The position numbers were made by a program, and so were the translations under genes. This document shows, piece after piece, positions 21,946-34,000 of a stretch of 64,000 nucleotides of DNA (positions within the stretch are counted from its first letter, which is position 1; each line of letters starts with the position of its first letter). The DNA is from Oxyruncus cristatus (Eukaryota > Chordata > Aves > Passeriformes > Cotingidae): contig VXAY01002463.1 in assembly GCA_013399855.1 (NCBI GenBank), forward strand, positions 186,001-250,000. The letters are read 5' to 3'. The notes under the pieces are model-generated. The model was not told where the DNA came from. It did not search any database and worked only from the letters and a program-made list of their open reading frames with translations.

Positions 21946-24900
21946 GAAAAAAATTGTCAGACAACATAATTTTTTTTACTATATTTGTTTGTTTTTGTGA
22001 ATTTGGCACAAAAGGAGAAGAACTTTATTAATAATTGTAGGTATTAGTAAGCATAATATCAGTAATAGAAAGTCAAGAGAAAATGCAAAAGAGACGTACT
22101 GGGTATTCAAAATACCATTTAGAAGGAGCTATGACAAATGCAGTAGTAGAAACTGAAGGAGAGTAAAATTTAAAAGTCCAATCTCTTTTGGTTATCTAAG
22201 GCAAAAATAATTCCTGCTACTCTTTGGAAGCTCCTCTATTATAAGTGTGAGAGGAGAAGAAAGGTTCTTGGGTGGATATGGTGATTATGGGTCATTAACA
22301 TCATGTATCATTGGAAAGATCAAATGATCTCTTAAGCTACATCTGAGAAAGTATTTCTAACTGTAAAATGATTGCATGATGCACTGCTGAGATCAGACCT
22401 ATAAAGACTCACCAGTGCTGCACAGGTAAGATGAAACAGTGCACCAGTTGTCCAAGAGGACTTTAAAGGAAGTATAAAGCCTCCTTTACGAGGAAAAATA
22501 AAATTACTTATTTTGCCTAGCTTATTGAGGTGGAGTCTGAGAAAAGATGTCCCTTGTTTCAAGAAATGGAGAAAAGATGAAACACCTAGGAGAAAGACAG
22601 ATTTAAGTAAAATTGATCCCCATCAGATATGAACAAATGCAGTCTCTGAATAAGAAAAAAAATATTTCTGAAAACTTAGCAGAAAAAAAAAATGGTTTAA
22701 GATCAAGCAAAAGCACTTCTGAAAGGATAATACCACGTAGCCATTGACCTTAGCAGAGCCTGAATTCAGTAGTTCGGGATGTCACTCCCAATAGTCATTA
22801 CCAATACAGCTGTTATGGAAATGTGAGCTGATCACCAGGAGACACAGAGACCAAACACAGGAAAATTATCAAAAAGCTACAAGTAGCCACATGTCATAAC
22901 CAGCAATACTCTACGTCCCTGACCTTTGCCCACAGCAAACGCGGGACTCCTTGACAAGTGAAGCCTTGTTCTGCTGTTGTGCAAGCCACAAGCCAACTAC
23001 TTCACTGGATGTCATCATACCTCTCAAAAATAAATGCAGTCACAGACCCACAGCCCTGACTTTGAAGCTGCCTACCTTTTTCCTGCTCAGATTTTGAACG
23101 CTCTTTTAGGTAATTTTTGAGTTTTACTTATGAGTACAACAGGCTGAGGTTTTTTAATGGCTAAAATAAACACGTATAGAGTCCAAATTAAGTATCTCAT
23201 AATAGCAGTAATATCAATTATAAAAGTAATAATTCTGTCACGGTAATTGAGATTTAGTGGAATTTTCAGGAATTTTCAAGCCTGAATCAGAATTAGGAAA
23301 AGATGTTGGCTCTGAGAAAACTGTCATGGGATTGCAAACGTTTCATGACAGTCTCTAATTTACCTTGATCTGAAGTGAATGTTAAACAACTTAATTGGAA
23401 CACTAATATTTGGGATCCTGCTTGGTATGATATAAAGCATTACAGAAATCCTAGGGCAAGTTTAAACAAGCCATACATTTACAGTTATTTCTCTCAGGAC
23501 CAAAAGCCCTTAAAACCCAACAACATAAAGTTGTGGGGTTTTTAACCTGAATTAGCATCTCTGATGTTCTTCCCAGTGTGATACCAAACAATGTTTTCTC
23601 TGGTTTGTCTGAGGGACAGAAAGAGAGACAGTGATAATCAGTGAGGCTTAGGGGATGAACAAGCAAACACTGATGCCAAAACAAATCCTTGTGAAACTAG
23701 AACCTCAGACTTACTCTGAAATTTTTGTTGCTGCCCACTGCTGCTTACTTATTCCTCTAGCTTTTTTATCTGTTTCTGTCTTATTTGCTTTAAAGTGTTC
23801 TTCAGCAGGACTGAGTCATATGCAATATTTATAAGTACACCTCTTCTTTAAAGACAAAGTTTTGTTTTCATTAGGGGGGGGAAAAATATGAGCTGGGAAT
23901 ACTAGTGACCATGAACAGCTGTTATTTCTGAAAAGTATTTCTTTCCTTGAATAAGACAATCAATTATTATGAAACAAAATATCTATCTACAATTTATTTT
24001 GGTAGCAGGTTAAATGAAAGAAAGTGTATGCTAGTGTTTTCACAGGATATAAACACGTATGGGTCACTTGCAATTGTTCTTGGGACTCTAGAATCTTACA
24101 GTCAATACTTTTTTTTCCCAGTCCATGGATTTTATTTAATTAATTGAAACCATTTTAGACTTGTTAATGTTAGTCTCAAGACAGATAATGCTTCTACTTT
24201 AACCAGTATGGGGAAAAAAAAAAAAAAACAAAAACAAACACATTTACTCTCAAATCCATCTCCATTTTGCACACTTCAAAATAAAGGTAGACTGAATTTC
24301 TTGATACTTTATCTAATTTAAAGATTAAATGTGAAACATGGGTTCTCTGTAGGTATGGAATTATTTTTTCCCAGCAACATACTCCTGTTTATTGCTCAGG
24401 CTGAGTATAAGGTAATTTCAGAATAGCAAAGGATTGTTGATTTACAAGCTAAATAATTATTTTATTCGCTCCTGTATTTAATAAAACACCAGCTTGAGTG
24501 ATTACATTCTACCTACCTAATTTTCCTCTATACTTATAGTAATAAGGAGTTTGAAGCTGATCTTGCTTGTTCAAGTGTACATCAGCATAGCAGTGACTCC
24601 ATCTGCCCATGGAGTTAGGCAAAAGAATAAACGTTTTGTAAAGGATATTTTAAAAAGCTCTCTTTTTTTCCTCCTCTTTTATGAACACAGAGGTGGTCCT
24701 GTTTGAATGAAAGGTAAATCACTCCTTCTAGTTTTAGTTGTGCTAATGAGGGAAGGAGTATAAATGCGCACCTTCACTGTTGCTATCACCAGAATGCCTT
24801 TCAGTTACAGCAAACAGATAAATACATGACAATTAAATTATCTTTTTAGTGCACTGTGAAAATGAAAGCTGATATCTACAATGAGGAAATTTAAGTCTTA

Positions 24901-27534
24901 TATAGCTGCTTGAAATGCCTTACTTTCTATCTCCTTAAATAATTCAGAGATGCAGTTCTGTCTGCTATTGTGCCGTGTGTCCACACGCAGTTAACAGTTG
25001 CCACAACCTACCTTAAAGCTATTGAGATCATTTCCAGAGACATGGGGTGAAGCACAGTTCAAAGAAAGCTACTCTGACTTATTCCCTTTTCCCTTACCTT
25101 TAGCTCAGCTGTAAGTAAACGTGACTTGACTTAGAGAGGAGGGGACAAATTGTCTGATGGTCTTTCCTGTGGGGGACACAGAGATCGATCTGGGAGAGTT
25201 CAGATCGTATGATTCCTTTTAGACTTAAAACAATACAATCTTGTTTTACTCGTCTGGTTGAGCACAGTGCACTGACAATCCTTTTTCTCCTTACAATAGA
25301 GCTAATGGCAACTGGAAATGACAACTTCAAAGTTAAGTTAGAGTAACATTATGTCACTTTTTGGGAGAACAATGTTAATTAATACATCACTTTGCACCAT
25401 GCTGTAAAAATAGTGTTATTAATTTCATTAAAACCTCAATCCATGATGTTAGCTTAATACAAAAGGTGTGTCCTTTCTGGTACTGATTATTTGACAAAAG
25501 ATTAAATGGAGAAGGATAGTTCTTTATATTTTTATTAAAATTCTTGGAAACTGACCTGGATTTTGACTGGAAGATTCATTAATATTCATTTGTATATAAT
25601 TGCCTTAATTTTAGTGATAATGACTTCAGTTACCAACTGTGTGATTGATGGGACTAGTGTCTTCTCTCTGAAGGAGATGAGCTAAATAAAAAAGTAGAAA
25701 CTTGCCATTCATGCATGATATTTTTAGCTTCCTTTAATTACAAGTTAGCTAAATAAGCATGCAAACCTTGCTATGATTGATAGGATCTCTATGCTGTAGT
25801 GATTATTTTACTTGAAGTTAGAAGGTGCTTGAATCAACTGAGTTCTAAAATTAACTGGAAGCTCTATCTCAAAGAAGCCTCAACTCATACTTAAATTAGC
25901 AATGAAGAAGAAACACTTAAATACTTAGGCTGTTTTAAACGCATACACACACACCCCTTCTCTCTCTCTTTCTCACACTTACACACACAATCATCTTCAT
26001 AGTCATCTGCAAAGATACGACATAGATGGGTGTTAAGTATCCCAACTACACAGGAACAAACTATCCTTTACTGCAAAAACATCCCTGTGGCTTCAAAACA
26101 GTCTAATTCTTCTCTGAAATGAAATATGACCTTCTAAACTTCTAGATGAAAACCAAGACATACAAGCCACACCCAAGATTATATTTGTTGTTATGCCAGG
26201 CAGTCAATATCTCTGCTTTGGCACTGGCCCAAGTTTCAGAGCAATGCTCTGAAGCAGACAGAGTAGTCTAAACCTCACAGCCCTCCTCTTGCATCTTCTA
26301 GTATCAGTTGTATCTTCCCTAGAGTAAGTGCTCAGCAGAACCAAATCAGCTGAGTTTTCTGCTGCTTATTTCAGTGCCCTGGCCAAAAGCTATTTGTCCC
26401 CTGGGAAAGAAAAAAAAGTGTCTTTTCTCTTACCAGAAACTCTACCATGTTTCTGAGGGATGTGCTGAAATTAATGAATAACCTTTCATTATATTATGCA
26501 CATATGTAGTGAATGTATGATGCTCTCATTATCATTTGTTAGGCTCAGTCATTGAGCAGAAGGTGACTTACAAAAGCACACTGAAGCAGAGTGTTGTATC
26601 GTAGAAAGCTGAAATAATCTTTCATAGTAATTGATACGTTTTGCTGAAATTATTTTTTTTTTGGTGATTGGGACCATTTCTCATTATTCATTCATCGTTT
26701 AAAAATATATCATACTGTTCATAAAGCCAAAACTAAATTTATGTTGAGAGTGGTGCTAGAGAGGGGATTAGAATTTCAAAAGAGGGATTCTTAATCCAGA
26801 ATGACCTACATTTTCCTTCACTTACTTTAGGGAAACTGTCCCCAAATAATGCTATTTAATAACCTTTTTAAAATTATATTTCTCAGTGCTCCTATAAATA
26901 GTTCTTCCTGTGAGTTCCTTGACTGATTCTACGATTGCTGGAACAAACATTTAGGAAATCCCCTGGTACCCACATGCATTGTGGATGTGTCTTATACCAA
27001 ATTCGTCATGTTGTTCTGCAGTTCTTTCTCGGGATATGTCCAGTATCAGATAAAGCACAGCCTAGTTTTGGCCATAGTATGGTTTTAGCCCAGAATTTTT
27101 GAAATTACAAGCAACCGCCTAGAGACTGCAGTAAACCCATTCAGCCCTGGTCTAGATAAGTGATACAGGATACATTGCAACATCAACATTACATTTTCTG
27201 ACCAGCAAGAAAAATATGTTGATGAAAACACTCTCAAAGCATTGCACAATAAGGAAGAGACAAAACATCCTCATTTACCTTCTTGGAATGGAAGAGCTGA
27301 CTATATTCTATCATAGTGGTCAGAGCTGATTGATGTATATGGCACTGAGAGTTCACAGAAAGCACAGGTTGTACTGTGCAACTTCTTCTACGCCACTTGC
27401 TTTGTACTGATTGCCATGTTTTAGCTGTTATTATTATAATGTAGTGATGAGCCTTCACTTTCTTTCATGTAAGTAAGGCCAAAATGAATGATTTGAAGCT
27501 ATTCATAAGCTATTTGTTATAAACTGGTAGCCCA
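21946..27534. other. Long unique AT-rich DNA, no gene seen
   Basis: 5.6 kb without a recognisable gene or interspersed repeat. It holds an A-run at about 24213-24227, a CA/TC microsatellite at 25943-25982, and an AT-rich patch at 25565-25660 with homeodomain-like TAAT cores. All open frames are short and anonymous. Confidence 0.6.
25943..25982 (+). repeat. Mixed CA and TC microsatellite
   Basis: Short ACACAC run followed by TCTCTCTCTCTTTCTC. Imperfect. Confidence 0.8.
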
Positions 27535-27536
27535 CG

Positions 27537-28547
27537 GCTTGGACAGGGGCACTCTGTGCTGGGTTAAGAACTGGCTGGAGGGCCGGGCCCAGAGAGTGGT
27601 GGTGAACGGGGCTGCATCCAGTTGGCGGCCGGTCACTAGTGGTGTCCCCCAGGGATCAGTGTTGGGCCCAGTCCTGTTTAACATCTTTATCGATGATTTA
27701 GATGAAGGCATAGAGTGCACCATTAGTAAATTTGCAGATGACACCAAGCTGGGGGGGAGTGTCGATCAGCTGGAAGGCAGGAGAGCTCTGCAGAGGGACC
27801 TGGACAGACTGGAGAGCTGGGCTGATTCCAACGGGATGAGGTTCAACAAGGCCAAGTGCCGGGTCCTGCACTTTGGCCACAACAACCCCCTGCAGCGCTA
27901 CAGGCTGGGCACAGAGTGGCTGGAGAGCAGCCAGGTAGAAAGGGATCNNNNNNNNNNNNNNNNNNNNNNNNNNNNNNNNNNNNNNNNNNNNNNNNNNNNN
28001 NNNNNNNNNNNNNNNNNNNNNNNNNNNNNNNNNNNNNNNNNNNNNNNNNNNNNNNNNNNNNNNNNNNNNNNNNNNNNNNNNNNNNNNNNNNNNNNNNNNN
28101 CTGGTGAGGCCACACCTGGAGTGCTGTGTGCAGTTCTGGGCCCCTCAGTTCAGGAGGGATATTGAGGTGCTGGAGCAGGTGCAGAGGAGAGCAGCCAGGC
28201 TGGTGAAGGGACTTGAACACAAGCCCTGTGAGGAGAACCTGAGGGAGCTGGGGTTGTTTAGCCTGGAGAAGAGAAGGCTCAGGGGAGACCTCATCGCTCT
28301 CTACAACTACCTGAGAGGAGGTTGTAGCCAGGTGGGGGTTGGTCTCTTCTCCCAGGCAACCAGCAGTAGGACAAGAGGGCATGGCCTTAAGCTGTGCCAG
28401 GGGAGGTTTAGGTCAGATATTAGGAAGAAATTTTTTACAGAGAGAGTAATCAGCCATTGGAATGAGTTGCCCAGGGAAGTGGTAGATTCTCCGTCCCCGG
28501 AGGTTTTTAAGATGACACTGGATGTGGCACTTAGTGCCATGGTCTAA
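27537..28547 (+). pseudogene. CR1 ORF2 remnant (reverse transcriptase and C-terminal region)
   Basis: Two open stretches flank the gap. The left one (to 27947) encodes the second half of the RT domain, with [10 protein letters not shown] and the FADD metal-binding motif. The right one (from 28100) encodes about 147 residues to the family's normal C-terminus ('[26 protein letters not shown]...'). The left codons start at positions equal to 2 modulo 3 and the right ones at 0 modulo 3. So either the gap length is off by one or two bases, or a frameshift lies in the gap. No start codon of its own and no sign of host use. Confidence 0.85.
27948..28100. other. Assembly gap (153 N) inside CR1 ORF2
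   Basis: 153 N. In CR1 the missing stretch would encode the roughly 50 residues between the 'ERD' and 'LVRPH' landmarks, so the gap is close to its true size. The reading frames on the two sides do not line up across exactly 153 bases. Confidence 0.95.
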
Positions 28548-28644
28548 TAACCGCGGTGGTGTTGGATCAAGGGTTGGACTTGATGATCTCCGAGGTCCTT
28601 TCCAACCCGTCTGATTTTATGATTCTATGATTCTATGATTTTAT

Positions 28645-29228
28645 CCTTAAAACATTTATTTACTAAAATTTTAATTTATTAATCAATTAAATAAAATATT
28701 ACATTGCTAATAGTCTCAAAGATGAGCAATTAACAATGAAGGCTGTTTACAAGCCGATTTATCTCAGTAAATACCAGCTTGATATTCAACTGCAAATGCA
28801 ATAATGTCATTTTCATTTCTCTTCATTACTTCTTCGCCTGTCATTTGCCTTTACAATTTCAAGTGTGTTCAATAGCGGTCAATTGAACTGCACATAATTA
28901 TTTCAGCTGCAGATCTGGCCCTAAACATCTAATGTTGACTCACAGATATGTCTTAGTCTTTTGAAAAACTCATAATCAACTGCCAATGAAACTTGAAACA
29001 AAGTGTTACAAACATTTTACACTTGGGTAGTGGCCAGCAGTGTGGAAATGTCAGGGTTTGAGCAGGCACACAGAAGAAGGTTTCTGAGGATGTCTGGACA
29101 ATTTCTGAACAGTTCCAGATTCTCCAAGGCTATCAACTTCATAACCTTCTTTCATACTATTGTTTATATTAGTTTTAATTGGGGAAAAATGGAGAGAATG
29201 TCTAGTCCTCCAAGAGTGAGGAATATGT
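28645..29228. other. Unique DNA between two convergent CR1 elements; possible conserved element
   Basis: No gene. 28741-28925 is rich in motif-like words (GTTTAC, TGTCATTTGCC, a CAATTGA core, ATAATTATTTCA and a CAGCTG E-box). It reads like a developmental enhancer or conserved non-coding element. This is pattern recognition only. Confidence 0.5.
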
Positions 29229-29978
29229 AATGGTTTGGAGCGGAAGGGACCTTGAAGATCTTGTTCCAACACCCCTGCCATGGGCAGGAACACCTTCCAT
29301 TAGACCAGGTTTCTCAAAGTGCCATTCAACTTGGCCTTGGACACTTCCACGGATGGGACATCCACAACTTCTCTGGCCAACCAGTTCCAGTGCCTCACCA
29401 CTCTCACAGCAAAGAACTTCCTCCTAATATCTAATCTAAAACTAGTCTCTTTCAGTTTGAAGACAGTCCCCCTTGTCCTGTCACTACATGCTGCTGTAAA
29501 AACTCCCTCTCCGTTTTTCTTGTAGGTTCCCTTCAGGTACTGGAAGGCCACCACCAGGTCACCTCCAAACCTTCTCTTTTCTGTGCTGAGCACATACAAT
29601 TCTCTCATCCTTTCCTCATAGGAGAGGTGATCCTTTCCTCTAATCATCTTGTTGGCCTCCTCTGGACTTGCTCCAACAGATCCATGTCTTTCCTGTGCTG
29701 GGGATCCCAGAGCTGGATGCAGCACTGTGGGTGGTGTCTCTGAAGAGTGGTGTAGAAGGGCAGAGTCAGCTCCCTTAACCTCCTGCCCACACTGTTGTTG
29801 ATGCAACCCATGTTACAATTGGCTTTCTGGGCTGTGAGTGCACATGGCCTGCTTGTGTCCAGCCTCTCATCTGCCAGCACCCCAAATCCTTCTCTGCAGG
29901 GCTGCTCTTGATCTGTTCATCGTCCAGCCTGCACCTTGAGCTTGGTCTTATTAAACCTCATGAGATTTCCATTGGCCG
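29229..29978 (-). mobile_element. CR1 LINE fragment, RT end to 3' untranslated region, minus strand
   Basis: Antisense CR1 of about 750 bp. In the minus frame 29300-29806, 'YLKGTYKKNGEGVF' and 'FRLDIRRKFFAVRVVRHWNWLAREVV' are readable, ending 'LNGTLRNLV' at the normal ORF2 C-terminus. A second frame (29644-29880) carries 'LADERLDTSRPCALTAQKANCNMGCI', showing a frameshift between. It starts upstream near the 'MRFNKTKL' landmark and is 5'-truncated there. The 3' untranslated region is present but the octamer tail is missing or decayed. A different subfamily from the 27.5 kb copy. Confidence 0.95.
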
Positions 29979-30534
29979 TATTTTTGTCTCTTCTCAATTA
30001 TGACACATTAATATTATAAATGGATATATCTGTATCAACAAAACTGCTAAGTGTCCTGCAATCCGAAGGTGGCTACAGGAAGTATGTGTAGGCAACTTCA
30101 GCAAATTGTTCCAACACAGTTCATTGACTTAAGACAACAGCTACTAAAGATAAGATGGTGCTGGGTATAATAGCCACAATGTAAAAGTTGTGTTTCCTTC
30201 ACATTGTGAAGGAAAAAAAATATTGTGCATCTGTGGCTGTTCAAGCTTTACAATGTGTCTAGTCCACCTTTCCTACCAGACACAGCTATGTGTGTGAACT
30301 CATGACAGCACCCTGATCTCTAAGGCATGAATTTTCATAACCTGGCAGATCTTTCCCATCTTGTAAACACATAAACATGGTACACAGTCTACCACTGACA
30401 GCGAGAAGATGAAAAGCACTCTAGTATGTCACGAAACCAAGAAGAAGGACACCATGGAAAGTAGGTTGTGCTTGAAAGTAAATGAATTTTTTCAGACATA
30501 TTATCTCACAAGCATTGTCACAGACCCACAGAGG
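29979..30534. other. Unique AT-rich DNA, no gene seen
   Basis: No gene. A 23-nt near-perfect palindrome with 11-bp arms (30193-30203 and 30205-30215) is the only structure noted. Confidence 0.6.
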
Positions 30535-31040
30535 GAATGAGATAGTGAGGGACCTCTGGAGACTGTGTTGTCCAACCTCCCTATTTAAAACAGAATCAGA
30601 TAAAGCAGGTTATTCAGAAGTAGGCCTTGTTGGGTTTTAAATATCTGAAAGAATATGTGGAGATGACACAACCTCTCTGGGCTACCTGTTCCAATTTTTG
30701 ACTAGTCTTACAGTAAGAAGGGTTTTCTTGTGTCTGCAGGCCATTGCACAGAGAAACATCTTAATCTTAAATTCTCTTTGTCATCTACTGTAGCTTCACT
30801 TGATAAATCTTAGTGGTCATACTGGAAAAGAGAGTGACCAGTCATTTCCTACTGTCCTCTCATGATACTCATCTTGTAGAAACTCCCCCTCCATATTCCC
30901 CCAAGTCATTTCCTTTCCAGGGCAATTACACCTAGACTACTCAACTCTTCCTCTAGAGAAGATATTCCATACTGCTATGATAACCCTGTACTTTTTTAAC
31001 TTCTAACATATACTGTACACACCACTCAAGTTATGGAAAA
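30535..31040 (-). mobile_element. Old, diverged CR1 LINE fragment, minus strand
   Basis: The antisense order of CR1 3' landmarks is still visible: complement of the 3' untranslated region (AGGGACCTCTGGAG..TTGTCCAACCTCC, 30550-30581). Then come the 'AACCTCTCTGGGCTACCTGTTCCA' region, the lysine-phenylalanine-x region, and the 'TCCAGGGCAATTACACCTAG' segment near 30917-30936. It is much more diverged than the 29.2 kb copy, so it is an older insertion. No open frame. Confidence 0.8.
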
Positions 31041-34000
31041 ATAAGGAATTTATAAAGTGGAATATTTTGTTCTATACACATCTATTAGTACTGCCATTGT
31101 ATTTTCTAATGCTTCCAACACTGATCAGACACCCTTATCTACCCATAAATTAAAACATAAATCTGAAATCAGTAACACATTAATTTCAGATTTTAATCTA
31201 GAGGCTTTTCCCGAATTGAACTAATAAGTTCAGTAACACTGGTACACCAGAAATATCAGCAAGGAAATATTTTCTGTATTTTTTCTATTATTTTTCATAA
31301 TCTTTCTGTTTTTTCCCTCTGTCCTCACGTAAGAACAGAATGCACAATATAGAGCAATTCTTCAGTAATTTTTTTGTGTTTCTTCAGACAATATAGTACC
31401 TGAAAAAGATTCTCTGCTGACTGAAGAATGTGTTTATTCATGAAACAGTTAAAACCCATAACCCCTTGTCTTGTCAGAGCATTTCTACTGCTAAGGGAGA
31501 GGCAAACCCCCACAGGCCTCAGATTTTATGTTCATCTTTAAACATGACTATGGGTCAGCTAAGAAACCTATTTCGTGTCTTCTTACCCTCTGATCTTTGA
31601 TCTTTTTCTCTGTAAAGTGCGATGCAAATGATTAAGATCTAAGAGAAAAAGCAGCAATTAGATAGAAAACGAATGTCAGTCAAAGTGAAGAGGGAATACA
31701 TTCTATATTTTTCAGCTAAGGAAAACAGCCTTGATACATCACAGAACTGTAGCATTATGTTTCTGGAACTCTCTTCCTCTCAAAGCAAGCCTGCCTGAGG
31801 TGCTCGGTTAATTATTCTGCTGGTTCAGAAAGCCTGAGGAGAGCATGGGTACTTGTGTACTCATTCATCACTAATTATTAGATTCGGAGTTGGATGCCAA
31901 CTAATTCTACTTGTGTTCAAATTCCTCCAAACAGATTTAAGCACTAACACTATACAAAAGACCCACAAGGAATGTGTAAATAAACTGTCAACCATATGCA
32001 AATCAGCAGCCCAGGGGAGTAGGAAGACCAAAACTGGCAACACCACAACATGACGAACAAGCTTTAACCGAGCAGCCAGACTGGAATTCTGCAACTACAT
32101 TGATGGATGCCCTTTGGAAAGTAAGAAAACAGCAAAGCAGGCTGCAGTGGGCTGCATAATGCCACACATAAACTTTGAGAGCTAGTTGCTAAAGATCCAT
32201 TCAACAACAAACTAAAAAGAACTTACATGACACAAAGGGATTGCTTTGCCGTGGGGAGATGCTCCATGAATCAATGGAGCATTTTTACCAGTCACCATTG
32301 TAAGTAAAGTAGCCGGGTTGCCTGGTCATTAGAGATGAAGATGGATCTGTGAAGTTGCATACCTGCATTTGTAACCGCTACTGGCTTATCAGGCACATTC
32401 CTTCTTCCAGAGACTTAATACTTACTAAAAAAACCCCAAAACAAAATCATAGATCCTTGTTTGTTCTTTGTATTTTGAAACTTAATTGTTACTTAACATA
32501 TTAGGTATCTATTAACACATATTCCCCTTATAGCCCAGGGAAAAAGATGAGTTATTGAAGTGATATGTACAGTCCATCTAGGACCTGGATCACCCTCCAG
32601 AGAGGCTTTCTCCTTGGGACTGTAAGAGGTACTAACAGTGGTTTGTCTGCCTCAATGCTTAAAATAAATAGACCTGTATCCAGAATGTAGGCTACAATTT
32701 CAAGAGAGCATCTGCACTCATTTCCTTCTTCAGAATGAACCAATATTTCTTTATTTTCTCACTGAGAAGATTATTGACACTATTAAGGGTTTCTTTAGAA
32801 GGATAATAAGACACTATGCCTAAATCCATCAGAAAAAAGAACAGGTTTTAAGAATGAGGCGCAACACCAACACTACTGCTTAATGTGAATTGCAATTGTA
32901 GAATTAAGTAGATAACAACAGCATATGTGAATAACATGGGATTTATTTCTGTTTTATTATAAAACTAAAGAATTCCATCTGATGAAGTACAAATAGTTGG
33001 TAATTTTGGTCTTAAAGTCTTCAGTAAAATTGAGAAAGCACTGTCTCTCAGCTTATAAATTTTTATAAAACTTAATCCAATCCAGAGGAATCACGTATCA
33101 ATTTAGGAGGTTGTTTTGTTTTGTTTTGGGTTTTTTATTGGAAAAACAGAATTCAAGACAGTTTCCAACTGTAGCTTCAGTGTTAGACCATCATATTCTA
33201 ATCATATTCACATTTTAATGGACAATTCCTATAGGAACTGATTGAATACTGTCCTGAAATTTGTGTGGCAATATAAATATTGCAGGGGAAAAAGATAATA
33301 ACAATATAAAAGGCAAATAAAAGGGGGGAAAAAAGTGTGAAATGTTTCCTGGTTCAAATATTCTCCTGAAAAGTGAAGCCAAACACTATATACCAAAGGG
33401 GGCAAAGGTCAGTAGCCACGGCATCAACATCTACGTGTCTGTTAGTACTTGGTAAACTACAAAGAAATATATAAGTATAATCAGAGAAATAAGCATTATA
33501 AACCATGCACTTTTCCCTCTTCATGAATACACAGGGGTGATTTCACCTGAAATATTTTGAGTAGCAGTTGAATATAATTGTCACCATAAAGCTTTCAAAA
33601 AGTAAAGATGTCAGTTTACACTAAATGGAAATAAATAACTAGTTTATATGTAAATATGAATATATGTATACAGAAATTTATGAGGAGAAAGGCATTTTCT
33701 AACAGCTCTGCTTTGAGCAACTTTATGGAAAGTTGTCGTATATTGGTGCAGTTACACTGATTTACATCTGATAAGAACCTGTTATTCTGTTCTATTCTAT
33801 TCTAACGCGTACATGGAAAATGTGCACAAATCAACATTTGCCATCTTCAGAAATATCTTATTCCATCACAGGAAAAAAGCTATCACCTATCAAGATCAGA
33901 TTTCTTATCACAGATTTTCATAGTATGAAAATAACTATATAACTGAATGTATTTTTTTCACTGAATCAGAAACCAGAGAACAATTTTATCATCTGCCTGT

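Larger units (their letters stand above)
27535..28644 (+). mobile_element. Young CR1 LINE, 5'-truncated, split by a sequence gap
   Basis: The best-preserved CR1 in the window. It begins in the RT domain and runs through the ORF2 C-terminus, the 3' untranslated region and a clean tail of TATGATTCTATGATTCTATGATT. GC and CpG content are far above the flanks, consistent with a recent copy. The block [10 protein letters not shown] is encoded at 27641-27670 and the catalytic F-A-D-D at 27731-27742. An assembly gap (27948-28100) removes the middle. The natural ORF2 end, '...LDVALSAMV' then stop, is at 28545-28547 or just before. Lacking ORF1, endonuclease and most of RT's start, it cannot mobilise itself. 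Confidence 0.97.

Noticed and set aside
27843..28382. 179-codon minus frame across the gap
   Set aside because: Antisense shadow of the CR1 ORF2, and a third of it is N.
27535..28644. GC- and CpG-rich patch as a CpG-island promoter
   Set aside because: The richness comes from the young CR1 body itself.
33781..33812. TTCTATTCTATTCTA run as a CR1 tail
   Set aside because: No CR1 3' untranslated sequence lies upstream, and the unit is five bases where CR1 has eight.
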